From: Antarcticibacterium flavum
GTDB taxonomy: Bacteria; Bacteroidota; Bacteroidia; Flavobacteriales; Flavobacteriaceae
Reading direction: 5' to 3'
Length of the DNA stretch: 64,000 nucleotides
Assembly (NCBI RefSeq): GCF_006159205.1
Contig: NZ_CP040812.1
Location: forward strand, 3,534,001 to 3,598,000
Positions 15,900-26,074 of this stretch are shown in pieces; position 1 is the stretch's first letter, and each line of letters begins with the position of its first letter. The notes beneath the pieces are model-generated. The model did not search any database. It had not been told where the DNA came from and saw nothing but the letters and a program-made list of their open reading frames with translations. Position numbers and translations under genes: made by a program.

Positions 15900-18122
15900 T
15901 TGAAACAGAACTACCTATTCCTGTTGTTCATTCTTACTGTTCCTGCGCAAATCTTTGCGCAGCAGGAGACTTATAAGGATGTTTTTCTGGATTCTCTTTC
16001 CAGTATGTCGGGAACCAGCCTGGGTAAATACCAATATAAGGATGCCATTGAAATAGCTATGGATCTTGTTGAGGAATCCAAAAAAAGGAAAAATAACTAT
16101 TATCATTACGTTGGCCATAACATCCTTGGCTCCAGTTATTATGATCTTAATGATACATTGAGGGCCAAAAAACATTATGAAGATGCCCTCATTGCTGCTG
16201 AAAAAACAAGTAATGACACTCTTCTTTTAGGAGCCTACAATAACCTTGGCAATATATATTCTGAAGATAAGAATACTACCCAGATAGGAATTGATTATTA
16301 CAACCTTGTTATTAACCTGGCTGCGAAGTTGAAGAATGAGGAGCAAATTCTTAATCCAACTGTCAACATTGCCTGGACCTATATTGATAATAAGCAATAT
16401 AAAAGAGCCTGGCCATATTTGGAAAAATCCTGGCAGTTATATGGTAATAGAAAAGACCCTTTTATTGAATCCCAGCTAAGCAATTTAACAGGCCGGTATT
16501 ACCTGGGGGTTAATAATCTTGACAGCGCAGCGGTTTATTTCGAGAAAGCTGTGCAAATGGTTGAGCAGGACTCTCTAATCCTGCAAGCTTCATATGTGTA
16601 TGAGAATTATGCCGATTTCCTCTATAGAAGTGGAAAATTCAAGGATGCCTTTTTGGCCCTTGAAAGATATAATGATTATAAATCACAGATTTTCAGGCAG
16701 GAGAGGATGCAGGAAATTGAGGCGGCCAATATAAAATTTGACGTGGCCGAGTATCAAAAGAACCTCGAGATCGCCCGCAACGAGCAGGTATTAAAGGATG
16801 AGATAATAGAACGATCCAGGGAAACTATGTTGATCATGATCATTTCCTCGATCATATTAATAATAATCCTCCTGGCGCTTTTCAAGATTACGGTGTCGAG
16901 AAGGAAGCTAATATCTGAACTTAGTGTTAAGAACAAGGAACTTGTAAGGGCGAAGGAAGAGGCAGAGAGATTGTCGATTTTAAAGACCAAATTCTTCTCT
17001 ACCATTAGCCATGAACTGCGTACTCCTTTATATGGGGTTATTGGATTGACATCTATACTTCTTGAAGATAAATCCCTCTCAAAACACGAGGAGGATCTAA
17101 AATCCCTGAAATTCTCTGCAGACTATCTTCTGGCCCTTATCAACGATGTGCTTCAAATGAACAAGATGGAGTCAAATTTGGTAAAGCTTGAAACCGTACC
17201 GCTCAATGTTGGTGATCTTATGCGCAGCATTGTCAAGTCTTTCGAATTTACAAGATTGCAGAATCAAAATTCCATTCAGTTGGATATTGATGATAATATC
17301 CCGAATAACCTAAAGGGAGATCCTGTGCGATTATCGCAGGTATTGATGAACCTGGTTGGGAACGCCATGAAATTTACCGAACGGGGAAACATCCATATTG
17401 GTGCTCATCTTATTGAGGAAACTGAAACAGGTGCGGGTATTTTATTCCGGGTGAAAGATGACGGTCTTGGTATTCCTGAAAGTAAACATGAGGTTATCTT
17501 TGAGGAATTTTCACAACTAAAATCTGCCAACTATAATTACCAGGGCACTGGATTGGGACTGCCCATTGTAAAGAAACTACTTTTGCTTTTTGATTCAGAG
17601 ATCCACCTGGAGAGTGAAGAAGGTAAGGGGTCCACTTTTAGTTTCACTATTAACTTTCCAAAGGATGATAAGGCGGTTGCTCCCGCTATTTCTTCAAATG
17701 ATATTGCAAACCAAATAGATGCAGGTAAGGACGGTGCCATAGGTAAGACCATCCTTATCGTAGATGATAACAGGATAAATCAGGTCGTTACCCAGCGCAT
17801 CCTGGAACAACAGGGATTTACCTGTGATATTAGCGATAATGGCGCGCTTGCTGTGGAGAAGGTAAGGGCCCGGCATTATGATCTTATTCTTATGGATGTT
17901 AATATGCCCGGAATTTCCGGTCTGGAAGCCACGAGGCAAATAAGAAAATTCAATGCCCTGGTACCTGTTGTGGCATTAACTGCAGTGGAGATCGAAGAAA
18001 TAAGGGAAGAAATACTTGAGGCGGGAATGAATGACATTATTGTAAAACCTTATGACACAACGGTATTCTATCAGGTCATTTACAGGAATATTTCTTCTGA
18101 GGTTGTGCCTTCACCCCTTTAA
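15900..18122 (+). CDS. Hybrid histidine kinase with TPR sensor region
   Basis: A 740-residue hybrid sensor kinase. A signal peptide (residues 1-20) is followed by a periplasmic TPR region (about 35-270), a short coiled coil, one membrane helix (about 310-330), then HisKA with the phospho-accepting H371 in STISHELRTPLYG. The ATPase domain shows NAMKFTERG, DDGLGIP and GTGLGLPIVKKLL. The C-terminal receiver has ILIVDDNRIN, the phospho-acceptor D666 in LILMDVNMPG, and VKPYD. The start is TTG at 15900; it gives a complete signal peptide. There is no Hpt or DNA-binding domain, so a separate Hpt protein is needed. It overlaps the convergent lipoprotein gene by 4 bases. Confidence 0.93.
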   Translation: MKQNYLFLLFILTVPAQIFAQQETYKDVFLDSLSSMSGTSLGKYQYKDAIEIAMDLVEESKKRKNNYYHYVGHNILGSSYYDLNDTLRAKKHYEDALIAAEKTSNDTLLLGAYNNLGNIYSEDKNTTQIGIDYYNLVINLAAKLKNEEQILNPTVNIAWTYIDNKQYKRAWPYLEKSWQLYGNRKDPFIESQLSNLTGRYYLGVNNLDSAAVYFEKAVQMVEQDSLILQASYVYENYADFLYRSGKFKDAFLALERYNDYKSQIFRQERMQEIEAANIKFDVAEYQKNLEIARNEQVLKDEIIERSRETMLIMIISSIILIIILLALFKITVSRRKLISELSVKNKELVRAKEEAERLSILKTKFFSTISHELRTPLYGVIGLTSILLEDKSLSKHEEDLKSLKFSADYLLALINDVLQMNKMESNLVKLETVPLNVGDLMRSIVKSFEFTRLQNQNSIQLDIDDNIPNNLKGDPVRLSQVLMNLVGNAMKFTERGNIHIGAHLIEETETGAGILFRVKDDGLGIPESKHEVIFEEFSQLKSANYNYQGTGLGLPIVKKLLLLFDSEIHLESEEGKGSTFSFTINFPKDDKAVAPAISSNDIANQIDAGKDGAIGKTILIVDDNRINQVVTQRILEQQGFTCDISDNGALAVEKVRARHYDLILMDVNMPGISGLEATRQIRKFNALVPVVALTAVEIEEIREEILEAGMNDIIVKPYDTTVFYQVIYRNISSEVVPSPL

Positions 18123-18925
18123 TTCAACTCGATTTCACGGGAATCATCGGGCGCCTCAAAAAAGTTCCTTTTAAGCGTGGGAAATTCAATGTTTTCTATT
18201 TTGGCTTCTCCAATTTGTTCTCCAATTCCCTCCGTATCATTCCAGTGATGAAAGGTCCAGCGGGTCGCAATTGGGATATTCTTAAAGAGTTCGTAATCGT
18301 GGTATACTATTGCATGAGGTTCCTCTTCTGCAATTTCTTTTTTTGTATTTAAGGTAACAATGTAAGCGGCGGCATATAGCAAATTGCTTTTTGGTTCCTT
18401 GTACAAAATATACCAGTCATCTGGAGCATCACCTGTGGTTGCATCAAAGGTTAACTTCGCTTTTGGAAAGCTAATATCCTTCATAGTTTCCTTCTCCTTA
18501 AGTTCCCAGTTAGTGCCCTTATCACTTAGTTTAAATGGAAAAGCAAAGAAATACTGCCAGGTAAACATATCAAACCGGGCGCCGTTTACCGGTGCAGCAG
18601 CGGGAGATTGAAAAACACGTTTACCATCAAATATAAGGCTGCTGCCGTCCTTTTTATCTACCCTTATTTTTGAGGAGTTGGTAAAGGTATAAATACGTGC
18701 TTTCAATCTTTCTTCACCGCCCATAAGTAATTGGATGTCGAATGAAACTATCTCTTCCTTATCCCAGTCCTCTTTATTATGTGCCTCCTCAATGGAATGA
18801 ACAAAAGCCTTAGCCTCTGTCAAGGAAAGTTCATACGAATTGAGGTTCGAAGTTCCGGGATTTTCTTTTGAGCTCTGGTTGCAGGATATCAATAATAGGC
18901 AAAGGAACATTAAGAAGTACTTCAT
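18119..18925 (-). CDS. DUF6503 family lipoprotein
   Basis: A 268-residue lipoprotein. MKYFLMFLCLLLISC gives a lipobox with Cys at residue 15. The body is beta-rich, with SFDIQLLMGGEERLKARIYT, KKDGSSLIFDGKRVFQSP and WYILYKEPKSNLLYAAAYIV. This layout resembles LolA/LolB-like lipoprotein-carrier folds and fits DUF6503, a family often found beside htpG and sometimes mislabelled Hsp90 for that reason. It lies downstream of htpG, but a terminator at about 19000 separates them. Function is unknown. Confidence 0.75.
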   Translation of the reverse strand: MKYFLMFLCLLLISCNQSSKENPGTSNLNSYELSLTEAKAFVHSIEEAHNKEDWDKEEIVSFDIQLLMGGEERLKARIYTFTNSSKIRVDKKDGSSLIFDGKRVFQSPAAAPVNGARFDMFTWQYFFAFPFKLSDKGTNWELKEKETMKDISFPKAKLTFDATTGDAPDDWYILYKEPKSNLLYAAAYIVTLNTKKEIAEEEPHAIVYHDYELFKNIPIATRWTFHHWNDTEGIGEQIGEAKIENIEFPTLKRNFFEAPDDSREIELN

Positions 18926-18995
18926 AGTTGAGTGTTTGGGAATAAAGGTATTCTTTTTATTGGTCTTTAATTATGGGCGAAACGGAGATCGGGAA

Positions 18996-19032
18996 TAAAA
19001 AAACCGCTCTTCCGGAAAGGGAAAAGCGGTTT
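18996..19032 (-). terminator. Terminator of htpG
   Basis: The stem AAACCGCT / AGCGGTTT, extended by TTCC / GGAA with one mismatch, lies just past the htpG stop. The plus-strand A-run gives a T-run in the minus direction. Confidence 0.85.
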
Positions 19033-19053
19033 CTATGTTTAATAAAATAATTT

Positions 19054-20937
19054 CTATTTAACCATTTCGAAGCTACGTTTGATGAAAGCTGTAAGCTCTT
19101 CACCTTTCAGCAGGTTTTGTGAGAGGCGCGCAAGATCAAGGGACTGCTTGATAAGGCGTTTCTGTTTCTTTTCTGTTTTGGTATTAAGGATTTCAGATAT
19201 TAATTGGTGGTTGGTATTCACCACCAGGTTGTACATCTCTGGCATATTACCCATTCCAAACATACCTCCACCACCGGTTTGCTGCATTTCCTTCATACGG
19301 CGCATAAACTCTGGTTGAGTGATTATTAATGGCGCAGCGTTACTGTCCATTGCTTCCAGTTGCACAGTATACTTTTCTGGCACCACCTTAGCGAAATCGG
19401 CTTTTAGTTTTTCCTTTTCTTCATCACTAAGTTTGGAGATCTTGTCTTCATCTTTTTTGATGAGATTATCAACGTGATCACTATCAACTCTCACAAAGGA
19501 GATATTTTCTTTGGAAGTTTCCAGTTTTTGAAGCAGGTGGGAAACTATAGGAGAATCGAGTAATAATACCTCGTAGCCTTTCTCCTTTGCAGATTCTATA
19601 TAGCTATGCTGCTGGTCCTGGTTGGAAGCATACAGGATCACCAGGTTACCATCCTTATCTGTCTGGTTCTCCTTTATCTTTTCCTGTAACTCATCATAGG
19701 TGAAGTATTTATCATCTACAGTAGGGTAGAGGGCAAATTTATCGGCCTTTTCAAAGAATTTCTCTTCGCTAAGCATTCCATATTCAATGACGATCTTTAT
19801 ATCATTCCATTTCTTCTCAAAATCCTCACGATTATTATTGAAAAGAGACTTCAGCTTATCAGCCACTTTTCTTGTGATGTAGCTGGATATCTTCTTAACC
19901 GCGCCATCTGCCTGCAGGTATGACCTGGAAACGTTAAGTGGAATGTCCGGGGAATCAATAACGCCTCGCAGCATTGTAAGGAATTCGGGTACTATCCCTT
20001 CTACATTATCTGTTACAAATACCTGGTTCTGGTACAACTGTATCTTGTCCCTCTGGATATTCATATCCTGGCTCATCTTAGGGAAATATAATATCCCGGT
20101 AAGGTTAAAAGGATAATCAACATTAAGGTGTATGTGGAACAAGGGATCTTCAAACTGCATTGGATAAAGTTCACGGTAGAAGTCCTTGTAATCTTTATCC
20201 TCTAATTCAGTAGGTTGTTTTGTCCAGGCCGGGTTTGGGTTGTTAATAATATTATCAACCGTTTTTGTCTCAGGCTTTGCATCTTCAGGGGCGTCCTCTG
20301 GTAGTTCCAGCTCCTCTTCCTTTGTACCAAATTTTATTGGGATAGGCATAAACTTGTTATATTTTACAAGTAACTCCCTTATCCTGTTTTCCTCCAGGAA
20401 TTCTTTGTCATCTTCATTGATATGAAGAATAATCTCTGTACCTCTTTCTTTCTTATCTGCTTCTTCAAGGGTGAATTGAGTGGTTCCCTCACATACCCAG
20501 TGAGCTGCCGGTTCATCCTTGTAAGATTTGGTGATGATCTCAACTTTATTGGCCACCATGAAAGCAGAGTAGAATCCCAGACCAAAATGTCCAATAATGC
20601 CACTGTCTTTGGCAGAGTCTTTATATTTCTCAAGGAATTCCTCGGCACCAGAGAAAGCTACCTCGTTAATATATTTCTCCACTTCCTCTTTTGTCATCCC
20701 AATTCCCTGGTCTATAACGTGGAGTGTTTTATTTTCCTTGTCGATCTTTACCTCAATCTTTGGATCTCCATAAGCCACATCTGTCTCGCCTATAGTGGTG
20801 AGGTGCTTCATCTTAAGGGTCGCATCTGTTGCGTTGGAGATCAATTCCCTTAGAAAGATCTCGTGGTCACTGTATAAGAATTTCTTTATTAAAGGAAAGA
20901 TATTCTCTACAGATACATTAATGTTACCGGTTGCCAT
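19054..20937 (-). CDS. htpG: Molecular chaperone HtpG (Hsp90)
   Basis: A 627-residue cytosolic ATP-dependent chaperone, normal length for bacterial Hsp90. The GHKL ATPase domain shows FLRELISNATDATLKMKHL, VIDQGIGMTKEEVEKYI, IGHFGLGFYSAFMVA and GTEIILHI. The middle domain holds the catalytic-loop arginine in NVSRSYLQAD. The C-terminal dimerisation region follows, with a Met/Gly-rich insertion MQQTGGGGMFGMGNMPEM near residue 560. It is an Asp/Glu-rich Bacteroidota-type sequence. It is divergent from the TetR gene at 21157. Confidence 0.97.
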   Translation of the reverse strand: MATGNINVSVENIFPLIKKFLYSDHEIFLRELISNATDATLKMKHLTTIGETDVAYGDPKIEVKIDKENKTLHVIDQGIGMTKEEVEKYINEVAFSGAEEFLEKYKDSAKDSGIIGHFGLGFYSAFMVANKVEIITKSYKDEPAAHWVCEGTTQFTLEEADKKERGTEIILHINEDDKEFLEENRIRELLVKYNKFMPIPIKFGTKEEELELPEDAPEDAKPETKTVDNIINNPNPAWTKQPTELEDKDYKDFYRELYPMQFEDPLFHIHLNVDYPFNLTGILYFPKMSQDMNIQRDKIQLYQNQVFVTDNVEGIVPEFLTMLRGVIDSPDIPLNVSRSYLQADGAVKKISSYITRKVADKLKSLFNNNREDFEKKWNDIKIVIEYGMLSEEKFFEKADKFALYPTVDDKYFTYDELQEKIKENQTDKDGNLVILYASNQDQQHSYIESAKEKGYEVLLLDSPIVSHLLQKLETSKENISFVRVDSDHVDNLIKKDEDKISKLSDEEKEKLKADFAKVVPEKYTVQLEAMDSNAAPLIITQPEFMRRMKEMQQTGGGGMFGMGNMPEMYNLVVNTNHQLISEILNTKTEKKQKRLIKQSLDLARLSQNLLKGEELTAFIKRSFEMVK

Positions 20938-21110
20938 ATATTTTAATGAATTTAAATTAATTGTTGTGCTTTACAATAGTCAAAAAAAATACCAAGTAGT
21001 TCCCGCTGACAAACTGACACGTGTAAGTTAAGATGGTAACTCCCGTCTAACATTTTGACTCTCATAAAAGAAGATCTAAATCTTTAACAAATTATTTTGT
21101 TTAAATATTA

Positions 21111-21139
21111 TTGTAAAAGGTTAAACAGTTGTATCTTTG
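21111..21139 (+). promoter_or_regulatory. Bacteroidota-type promoter of the TetR gene
   Basis: TTG at 21111-21113, an 18-base spacer, and TATCTTTG at 21132-21139 match the -33/-7 consensus fully. The ATG at 21157 follows 17 bases later. This rules against the in-frame upstream ATG at 21097. Confidence 0.7.
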
Positions 21140-21156
21140 AAAAAGAAATAGAAAAC

Positions 21157-21837
21157 ATGGCGAAGCAAAAAACAACAGCGAAAGTGAAAAGTACATCAGA
21201 AAAAATGAGTGCAGATGGGATCATATCCCTCTATATGGATTATGTGCTTGAAAATGAAAAGGAGCCTAAGACTATATATAAGTTTAGCAAAGACAATGGA
21301 ATTACCGAGGATGAATTCTACCAGCATTTTGGTAGTTTCGAAGGCTTAAAAAAGGATATATGGAAAAGGTTTTTTGCCAATTCTGTGGGCCTGCTACAAA
21401 GAAGCCCCGAATTTGAAAGTTTTACCACCCGTGAAAAGCTGCTCACCTTTTTTTATACTTTTTTCGAAAACCTTACGGCCAACAGGAGTTATGTGCTATT
21501 CATACTTTCAAGGGAGCCTGAGGTTACTAAAAACCTGGAACAATTAAAGGGTTTGAGAAGACAGGTAATTGGGTTTTCCAAAGATTTGATACGAGAGAAT
21601 AATGAAGAGAAGTCGGCCAAATTCCTGAAGCAGTCTGAAACGGTGTTTTCTGAAGCTACCTGGATACAATTTCTATTTCTTCTTAAATTCTGGATGGATG
21701 ATAATTCTGCAAGGTTTGAAAGCACAGATGTTGCGATCGAAAAATCTGTGAATACAGTTTTTGATCTTTTTGATAATACTCCTTTGGAAAGGGTAGTAGA
21801 TTTTGGAAAGTTTTTATGGAAAGAAAAAATGGGGTAA
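21157..21837 (+). CDS. TetR/AcrR family transcriptional regulator
   Basis: A 226-residue regulator. A Lys/Thr-rich N-terminal tail is followed by a helix-turn-helix of TetR type (KTIYKFSKDNGITEDEFYQHFGSF, about residues 36-60) and a helical ligand-binding domain. In the C-terminal part, QRSPEFESFTTREKLLTFFYT and the long helices resemble the TetR variant often encoded beside ABC1 kinases in Flavobacteriaceae. The ABC1 kinase gene starts 106 bases downstream on the same strand, so it is a likely target or operon partner. The ligand is unknown. Confidence 0.85.
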   Translation: MAKQKTTAKVKSTSEKMSADGIISLYMDYVLENEKEPKTIYKFSKDNGITEDEFYQHFGSFEGLKKDIWKRFFANSVGLLQRSPEFESFTTREKLLTFFYTFFENLTANRSYVLFILSREPEVTKNLEQLKGLRRQVIGFSKDLIRENNEEKSAKFLKQSETVFSEATWIQFLFLLKFWMDDNSARFESTDVAIEKSVNTVFDLFDNTPLERVVDFGKFLWKEKMG

Positions 21838-21943
21838 TGTTTGAGCCCTGCCAATGAGCCTCACCTGTATAGATGTCCTTACTCACTTTGCAGGGAGGCT
21901 TTTTAAACAAGGAGAGTAATTTCCCGCACACAGATAAAAAAGT

Positions 21944-23248
21944 ATGAAAACAATAGATAAAATACCCACAGGAAAGCTTGGAAGAACCGGGAAGATGGTT
22001 CAAACGGGGGTGAAAGTTGGCGGGAATTATTTAAAATATTACAGTAAAAAAGCATTTGATAAGGATTTTAGCCGGGATGAACTGGATGAGAGCAATGCGA
22101 GTGACATTTATGACGGATTAAAGAGCCTAAAAGGCAGTGCTCTTAAAGTTGCGCAAATGCTTTCTATGGAAAAAAGCTTATTACCCGGAGCCTATGTGGA
22201 GAAATTTTCACTGGCGCAGTTTAGTGTGCCGCCATTATCTGCTCCGCTTGTAAGAAAGACTTTTAAAAAATATAACGGGAAATATCCCGAAGATCTATTT
22301 GATACGTTTGCAACCCACTCGGTCAACGCGGCCAGTATCGGCCAGGTACACCGCGCTACAAAAGATGGGAAAAAACTTGCTGTGAAAATCCAATATCCGG
22401 GGGTTGCAGATAGTATCAGTTCAGACCTTGCAATGGTTAAACCAATTGCGCTTAGAATGTTTAATCTTAGGGGGAAGGATTCAGAGAGATATTTCAGGGA
22501 AGTGGAGGATAAACTATTGGAGGAGACAAATTATATCCTGGAAGTAAAACAGAGTAAGGAGATCTCTTCAGCCTGCTCCCACATTCCTAATTTAAGGTTT
22601 CCACAATATTACGAGGAACTGTCCAGCGAACGCATAATTACCATGGACTGGATGGAAGGAAAACACTTAAGTGAATTTGCAAAAGAAAATAAGGACCAGG
22701 AGAAAGCAAATAGAATAGGACAGGCACTATGGGATTTTTATATGTACCAAATGCATGAACTAAAAGCAGTACACGCCGATCCTCATCCCGGAAATTTCCT
22801 GGTAGATAAGGATGATAATTTGGTGGCTATTGATTTTGGTTGTGTAAAAGAGGTTCCTGAAGATTTTTACACCCCATATTTCGAACTCGCAGTGCCGGAG
22901 AATATAAATGACCCTAAATTCTTTAATAAAAAATTACTCCAGCTTGAGATCCTTAGGGAGGATGACAAGGAAAGTGAAATAAAGTTCTTTTCTCAGCTTT
23001 TCTATGAAATGTTGAATTTATTTACACGACCATTTCATCAAGAGGAATTTGATTTTGCCGATGAGTCCTTCTGGCAGGGCATTACTGCCCTTAGTGAGAA
23101 ATATAGTAAGGATACAGAACTAAGGAAGATGAATGGTAATCGCGGGAGTAAACATTTTCTATATATCAACAGGACATTTTTTGGCCTTTATAATCTTTTA
23201 CATGACCTCAAGGCAAAGGTGAAGGTCAACAACTATAAAAATTCATAA
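21944..23248 (+). CDS. ABC1 / UbiB family kinase-like protein
   Basis: A 434-residue atypical kinase-like protein. The N-terminal KxGQ-type element appears as GSALKVAQMLSMEKSLLP. The Ala-rich nucleotide loop is VNAASIGQVHRA, and the Lys of LAVKIQYPGV is the ATP-binding lysine. AVHADPHPGNFLV and LVAIDFGCVKEV are the catalytic and metal loops. UbiB/ADCK proteins support quinone biosynthesis and lipid homeostasis, although the biochemical step is debated. The C-terminal 120 residues are helical and specific to this group. It is preceded by a TetR gene and closed by a hairpin at 23345. Confidence 0.9.
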   Translation: MKTIDKIPTGKLGRTGKMVQTGVKVGGNYLKYYSKKAFDKDFSRDELDESNASDIYDGLKSLKGSALKVAQMLSMEKSLLPGAYVEKFSLAQFSVPPLSAPLVRKTFKKYNGKYPEDLFDTFATHSVNAASIGQVHRATKDGKKLAVKIQYPGVADSISSDLAMVKPIALRMFNLRGKDSERYFREVEDKLLEETNYILEVKQSKEISSACSHIPNLRFPQYYEELSSERIITMDWMEGKHLSEFAKENKDQEKANRIGQALWDFYMYQMHELKAVHADPHPGNFLVDKDDNLVAIDFGCVKEVPEDFYTPYFELAVPENINDPKFFNKKLLQLEILREDDKESEIKFFSQLFYEMLNLFTRPFHQEEFDFADESFWQGITALSEKYSKDTELRKMNGNRGSKHFLYINRTFFGLYNLLHDLKAKVKVNNYKNS

Positions 23249-23344
23249 TTAGGTTTTATTTATTGGTTAGGTTGTTTGGAGGGCGTGACTTTTTAAGTTG
23301 CGCCTTCCTCATTTTAATAAAATCGAAACTAATATTAAACATGA

Positions 23345-23369
23345 AAAAAGCCCGCATCGCGGGCTTTTC
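23345..23369 (+). terminator. Bidirectional terminator between ABC1 and S9 genes
   Basis: The stem AAAAGCCCGC / GCGGGCTTTT encloses ATC. The A-run and T-run on opposite sides let it act for both convergent genes. Confidence 0.88.
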
Positions 23370-23387
23370 AATTAAGGTAATATATTG

Positions 23388-25850
23388 TTAATTCTTAAAA
23401 TCACTGGCAGGGGTCTCCACCGGGTTTTCTGCAGTATCACGATTCTTGACATATTTCTCAAGCCATTGGTCTTGTTCCCACAGTACGTGTAAGACAGATT
23501 CCTTTGCGCTGTAACCGTGGCTTTCCTTAGGCAGCATTACAAGCCTGGCAGTTGCGCCCAGGCCTTTAAGAGCGTTGAAATACCGCTCACTTTGCATTGG
23601 GTAGGTCCCGGAATTATTATCGGCTTCCCCGTGAATTAGCAATAATGGCGTCTTCATTTTGTCGGCGTGCATAAATGGCGACATACCGTTGTAAACATCT
23701 GGTGCTTCCCAATAGCTTCTTTCCTCACTTTGGAATCCAAAAGGAGTAAGGGTGCGATTATATGCCCCGCTTCTCGCGATCCCGGCAGCAAACAAATTGG
23801 AATGTGATAGAAGGTTAGCTGTCATAAAGGCACCATAACTATGGCCTCCAACACCAACCCTGTTCCTGTCTATATACCCCATTTCATCCAGGGCATCTAT
23901 AGCAGCTTTTCCATTTGCCACCAGTTGCTCCCTAAAGCTGTCATTTGGCTCTTCTTCTCCCTCTCCAATAATTGGGAAAGAGGCATCATCCAGTACAGCA
24001 TATCCCCGGTTCACCCAGTAAATGGGAGAGCCATAATAAGGATAGGTGAAATCATTGGGGTTTGAGGTGTTTTGGGCTGCAGAGCTCTTATCCTTAAATT
24101 CCCTTGGATATGCCCAAATTATCAAAGGCAGCTTCTCACCAGATTCCTTATTGTAATTTGAAGGTAAATATAATGTGCCGTTAAGTTCAAGGCCATCTTC
24201 CCTGTCATACGTGATCACTTCCTTATGAACATTTTCCAGAGCCTTGAATGGGTTCTCAAAGTTTGTGATTTGCTCCAGGTTTTCCTCGTTGTCAATATCC
24301 CTGATGTAATAATTAGGATATTCAGCAGAAGCTTCGATTCTTACCAATAGCTTACCCTCGTCTAAATTGAGTACCTCAACAAGACTTTCTTTCTTATCAT
24401 TATAATTGGACTGGTATTTTCTGTCTGTTTCAGTGGTTTGCAGGTCAATTTCATCAAAGAAGGGAAATTGTCCTTTTTCTGTATAACCTGGTCCCAGCAA
24501 GAAGGCTTTCTTACCTTTTAAGGTTAGAACATTGGAACCATACTGATTTTTATGGGTTACAAAATTACCAGGGTTGCTGTACTGGTCCTGATAATTCCTG
24601 TCAAATAATACCTTCATATCTCCATTAGGTCTGGAAGGATCAAAGACATAGCTCCTTGTATTTCTGGTATTCCACCAGTAATCCATTGCGATCGCTGTAT
24701 TCCTGTCTCCCCAAATAATACCAGAGAATCTATCTTTTGTTTTAAGTAAGGATTTACCTTCTCCTTTAAAAGGAGCTTCCAGTAGAAAAACCTCGTCGCG
24801 AAAATCCACTTCATTTTCAGGATCTCCACCGTCCAGTGCTTCTGCATAAACAAGGGTAGCAGGTGCATCACTTCTCCAGTTTAAGTCTCTTCGGCCTTCT
24901 CGTTCAGCCATAAAACCTTTAGGCATTTCCTCTATAAGAGGTACATCGTTGACCTTACTGATTTCTTTTCCGGCAGTATCATAAATAGTTGTTTCCGTTG
25001 GAAATCTGGAATAAGGTACCAGGTATGAGAATGGACGCTTTATATGGCTTACCATAACATATTTCCCATCTGGGGAAAAAGATATATTGCTGTACATCCT
25101 TGGCTCTTTCCATCGTGTTGCATTGCCGTTGAGATCTACCTTCATCAAAACAGATCTTGTAAGCTGCTCAAAATTATACTCATCATTTGAATTTTGAAGC
25201 AGGTCCTGGTATGTACGGTTCTGGGCTTTGCTCCCGTCACTTACAGAAACTGTTGGCCCGTCTGGCACTGCAGTTTGGGTATTGATAAGATCCTTGCGGT
25301 CCTGTGGCAACATCTTCACCAGGATGGCCGAATTGTCTTTATACCAGTTGATCACATCACGCATATTGGCATTAAGGTTGGCATCTGTGAGCTTTTTAGC
25401 CTGGGCAGAAGCCATGTCTGCCACCCATAGTTCCACACCCTTATCTGTGGTATGGGTGAATGCCATTTTCTTTTCATCTGGGGACCAGGAAAAATTGGAA
25501 AGCCGCGGATTTTGAGGAAGGCCCTTTACAGCCCGGGGTTGCTCCCCGTCGATAGGCTTCACCTCTATGTTATTATAATATGTTGCCCTGCTGCTTATGT
25601 TTGTTACAGGGTTTATTCTTAAGCCTCCCAGTCTTAACTCGGTCTCGCTAAGCTCTGCAATACTCTTGTATTGGTCACGATACAGGAATACCATCATCTC
25701 CCCTTTGCTGTCAATTAAGGTAGAAGGGGCCAGGGGAACATCTACCAGTTCCAGGATCTCCTGGGGTGGTTTTTGGTAGGTAAGGTTCTCCTGCGCCTGC
25801 AGGCCTGAAAGAAAACTTCCCGCCAGCAGGAAAAAGATCATTTTTTTCAT
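23388..25850 (-). CDS. Exported S9 family (prolyl oligopeptidase-type) peptidase
   Basis: An 820-residue secreted serine peptidase. A signal peptide (about residues 1-19, ending LQAQ) precedes a beta-propeller-like region with repeated SFSPDGKYV / SWSPDEKKM motifs. The C-terminal hydrolase domain follows from about residue 560. The triad is Ser671 in GGHSYGAF, Asp744 in HGEADNNSG and His778 in ESHGYS. The family cleaves peptides after Pro, Gly/Ala or Glu depending on subgroup. This architecture resembles bacterial relatives of plant glutamyl endopeptidases; specificity is not readable. It is monocistronic. Confidence 0.93.
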   Translation of the reverse strand: MKKMIFFLLAGSFLSGLQAQENLTYQKPPQEILELVDVPLAPSTLIDSKGEMMVFLYRDQYKSIAELSETELRLGGLRINPVTNISSRATYYNNIEVKPIDGEQPRAVKGLPQNPRLSNFSWSPDEKKMAFTHTTDKGVELWVADMASAQAKKLTDANLNANMRDVINWYKDNSAILVKMLPQDRKDLINTQTAVPDGPTVSVSDGSKAQNRTYQDLLQNSNDEYNFEQLTRSVLMKVDLNGNATRWKEPRMYSNISFSPDGKYVMVSHIKRPFSYLVPYSRFPTETTIYDTAGKEISKVNDVPLIEEMPKGFMAEREGRRDLNWRSDAPATLVYAEALDGGDPENEVDFRDEVFLLEAPFKGEGKSLLKTKDRFSGIIWGDRNTAIAMDYWWNTRNTRSYVFDPSRPNGDMKVLFDRNYQDQYSNPGNFVTHKNQYGSNVLTLKGKKAFLLGPGYTEKGQFPFFDEIDLQTTETDRKYQSNYNDKKESLVEVLNLDEGKLLVRIEASAEYPNYYIRDIDNEENLEQITNFENPFKALENVHKEVITYDREDGLELNGTLYLPSNYNKESGEKLPLIIWAYPREFKDKSSAAQNTSNPNDFTYPYYGSPIYWVNRGYAVLDDASFPIIGEGEEEPNDSFREQLVANGKAAIDALDEMGYIDRNRVGVGGHSYGAFMTANLLSHSNLFAAGIARSGAYNRTLTPFGFQSEERSYWEAPDVYNGMSPFMHADKMKTPLLLIHGEADNNSGTYPMQSERYFNALKGLGATARLVMLPKESHGYSAKESVLHVLWEQDQWLEKYVKNRDTAENPVETPASDFKN

Positions 25851-26074
25851 ATGGATTTATTTAGATTGGATTATTGATCATATGCTGCTCGCATATATTA
25901 TTTATGACTGTATTGAGTTCTACCCTTTTGACTCATTTCATTACAGATGGTTTAATTTTTCTTGCCTCAATGGAAAAGTTCAGGGATTGTTAATGTTTCT
26001 TATATTGCAGGGCAGAAAATTATTAATTGCTTAAATTTAATAAGAATAATTTATACATACCTAATTAATTGAAC

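Noticed and set aside
18119..18925. Hsp90-related protein
   Set aside because: The protein has a lipoprotein signal and a beta-rich body with no GHKL ATPase motifs; the Hsp90 label would come only from its neighbour.
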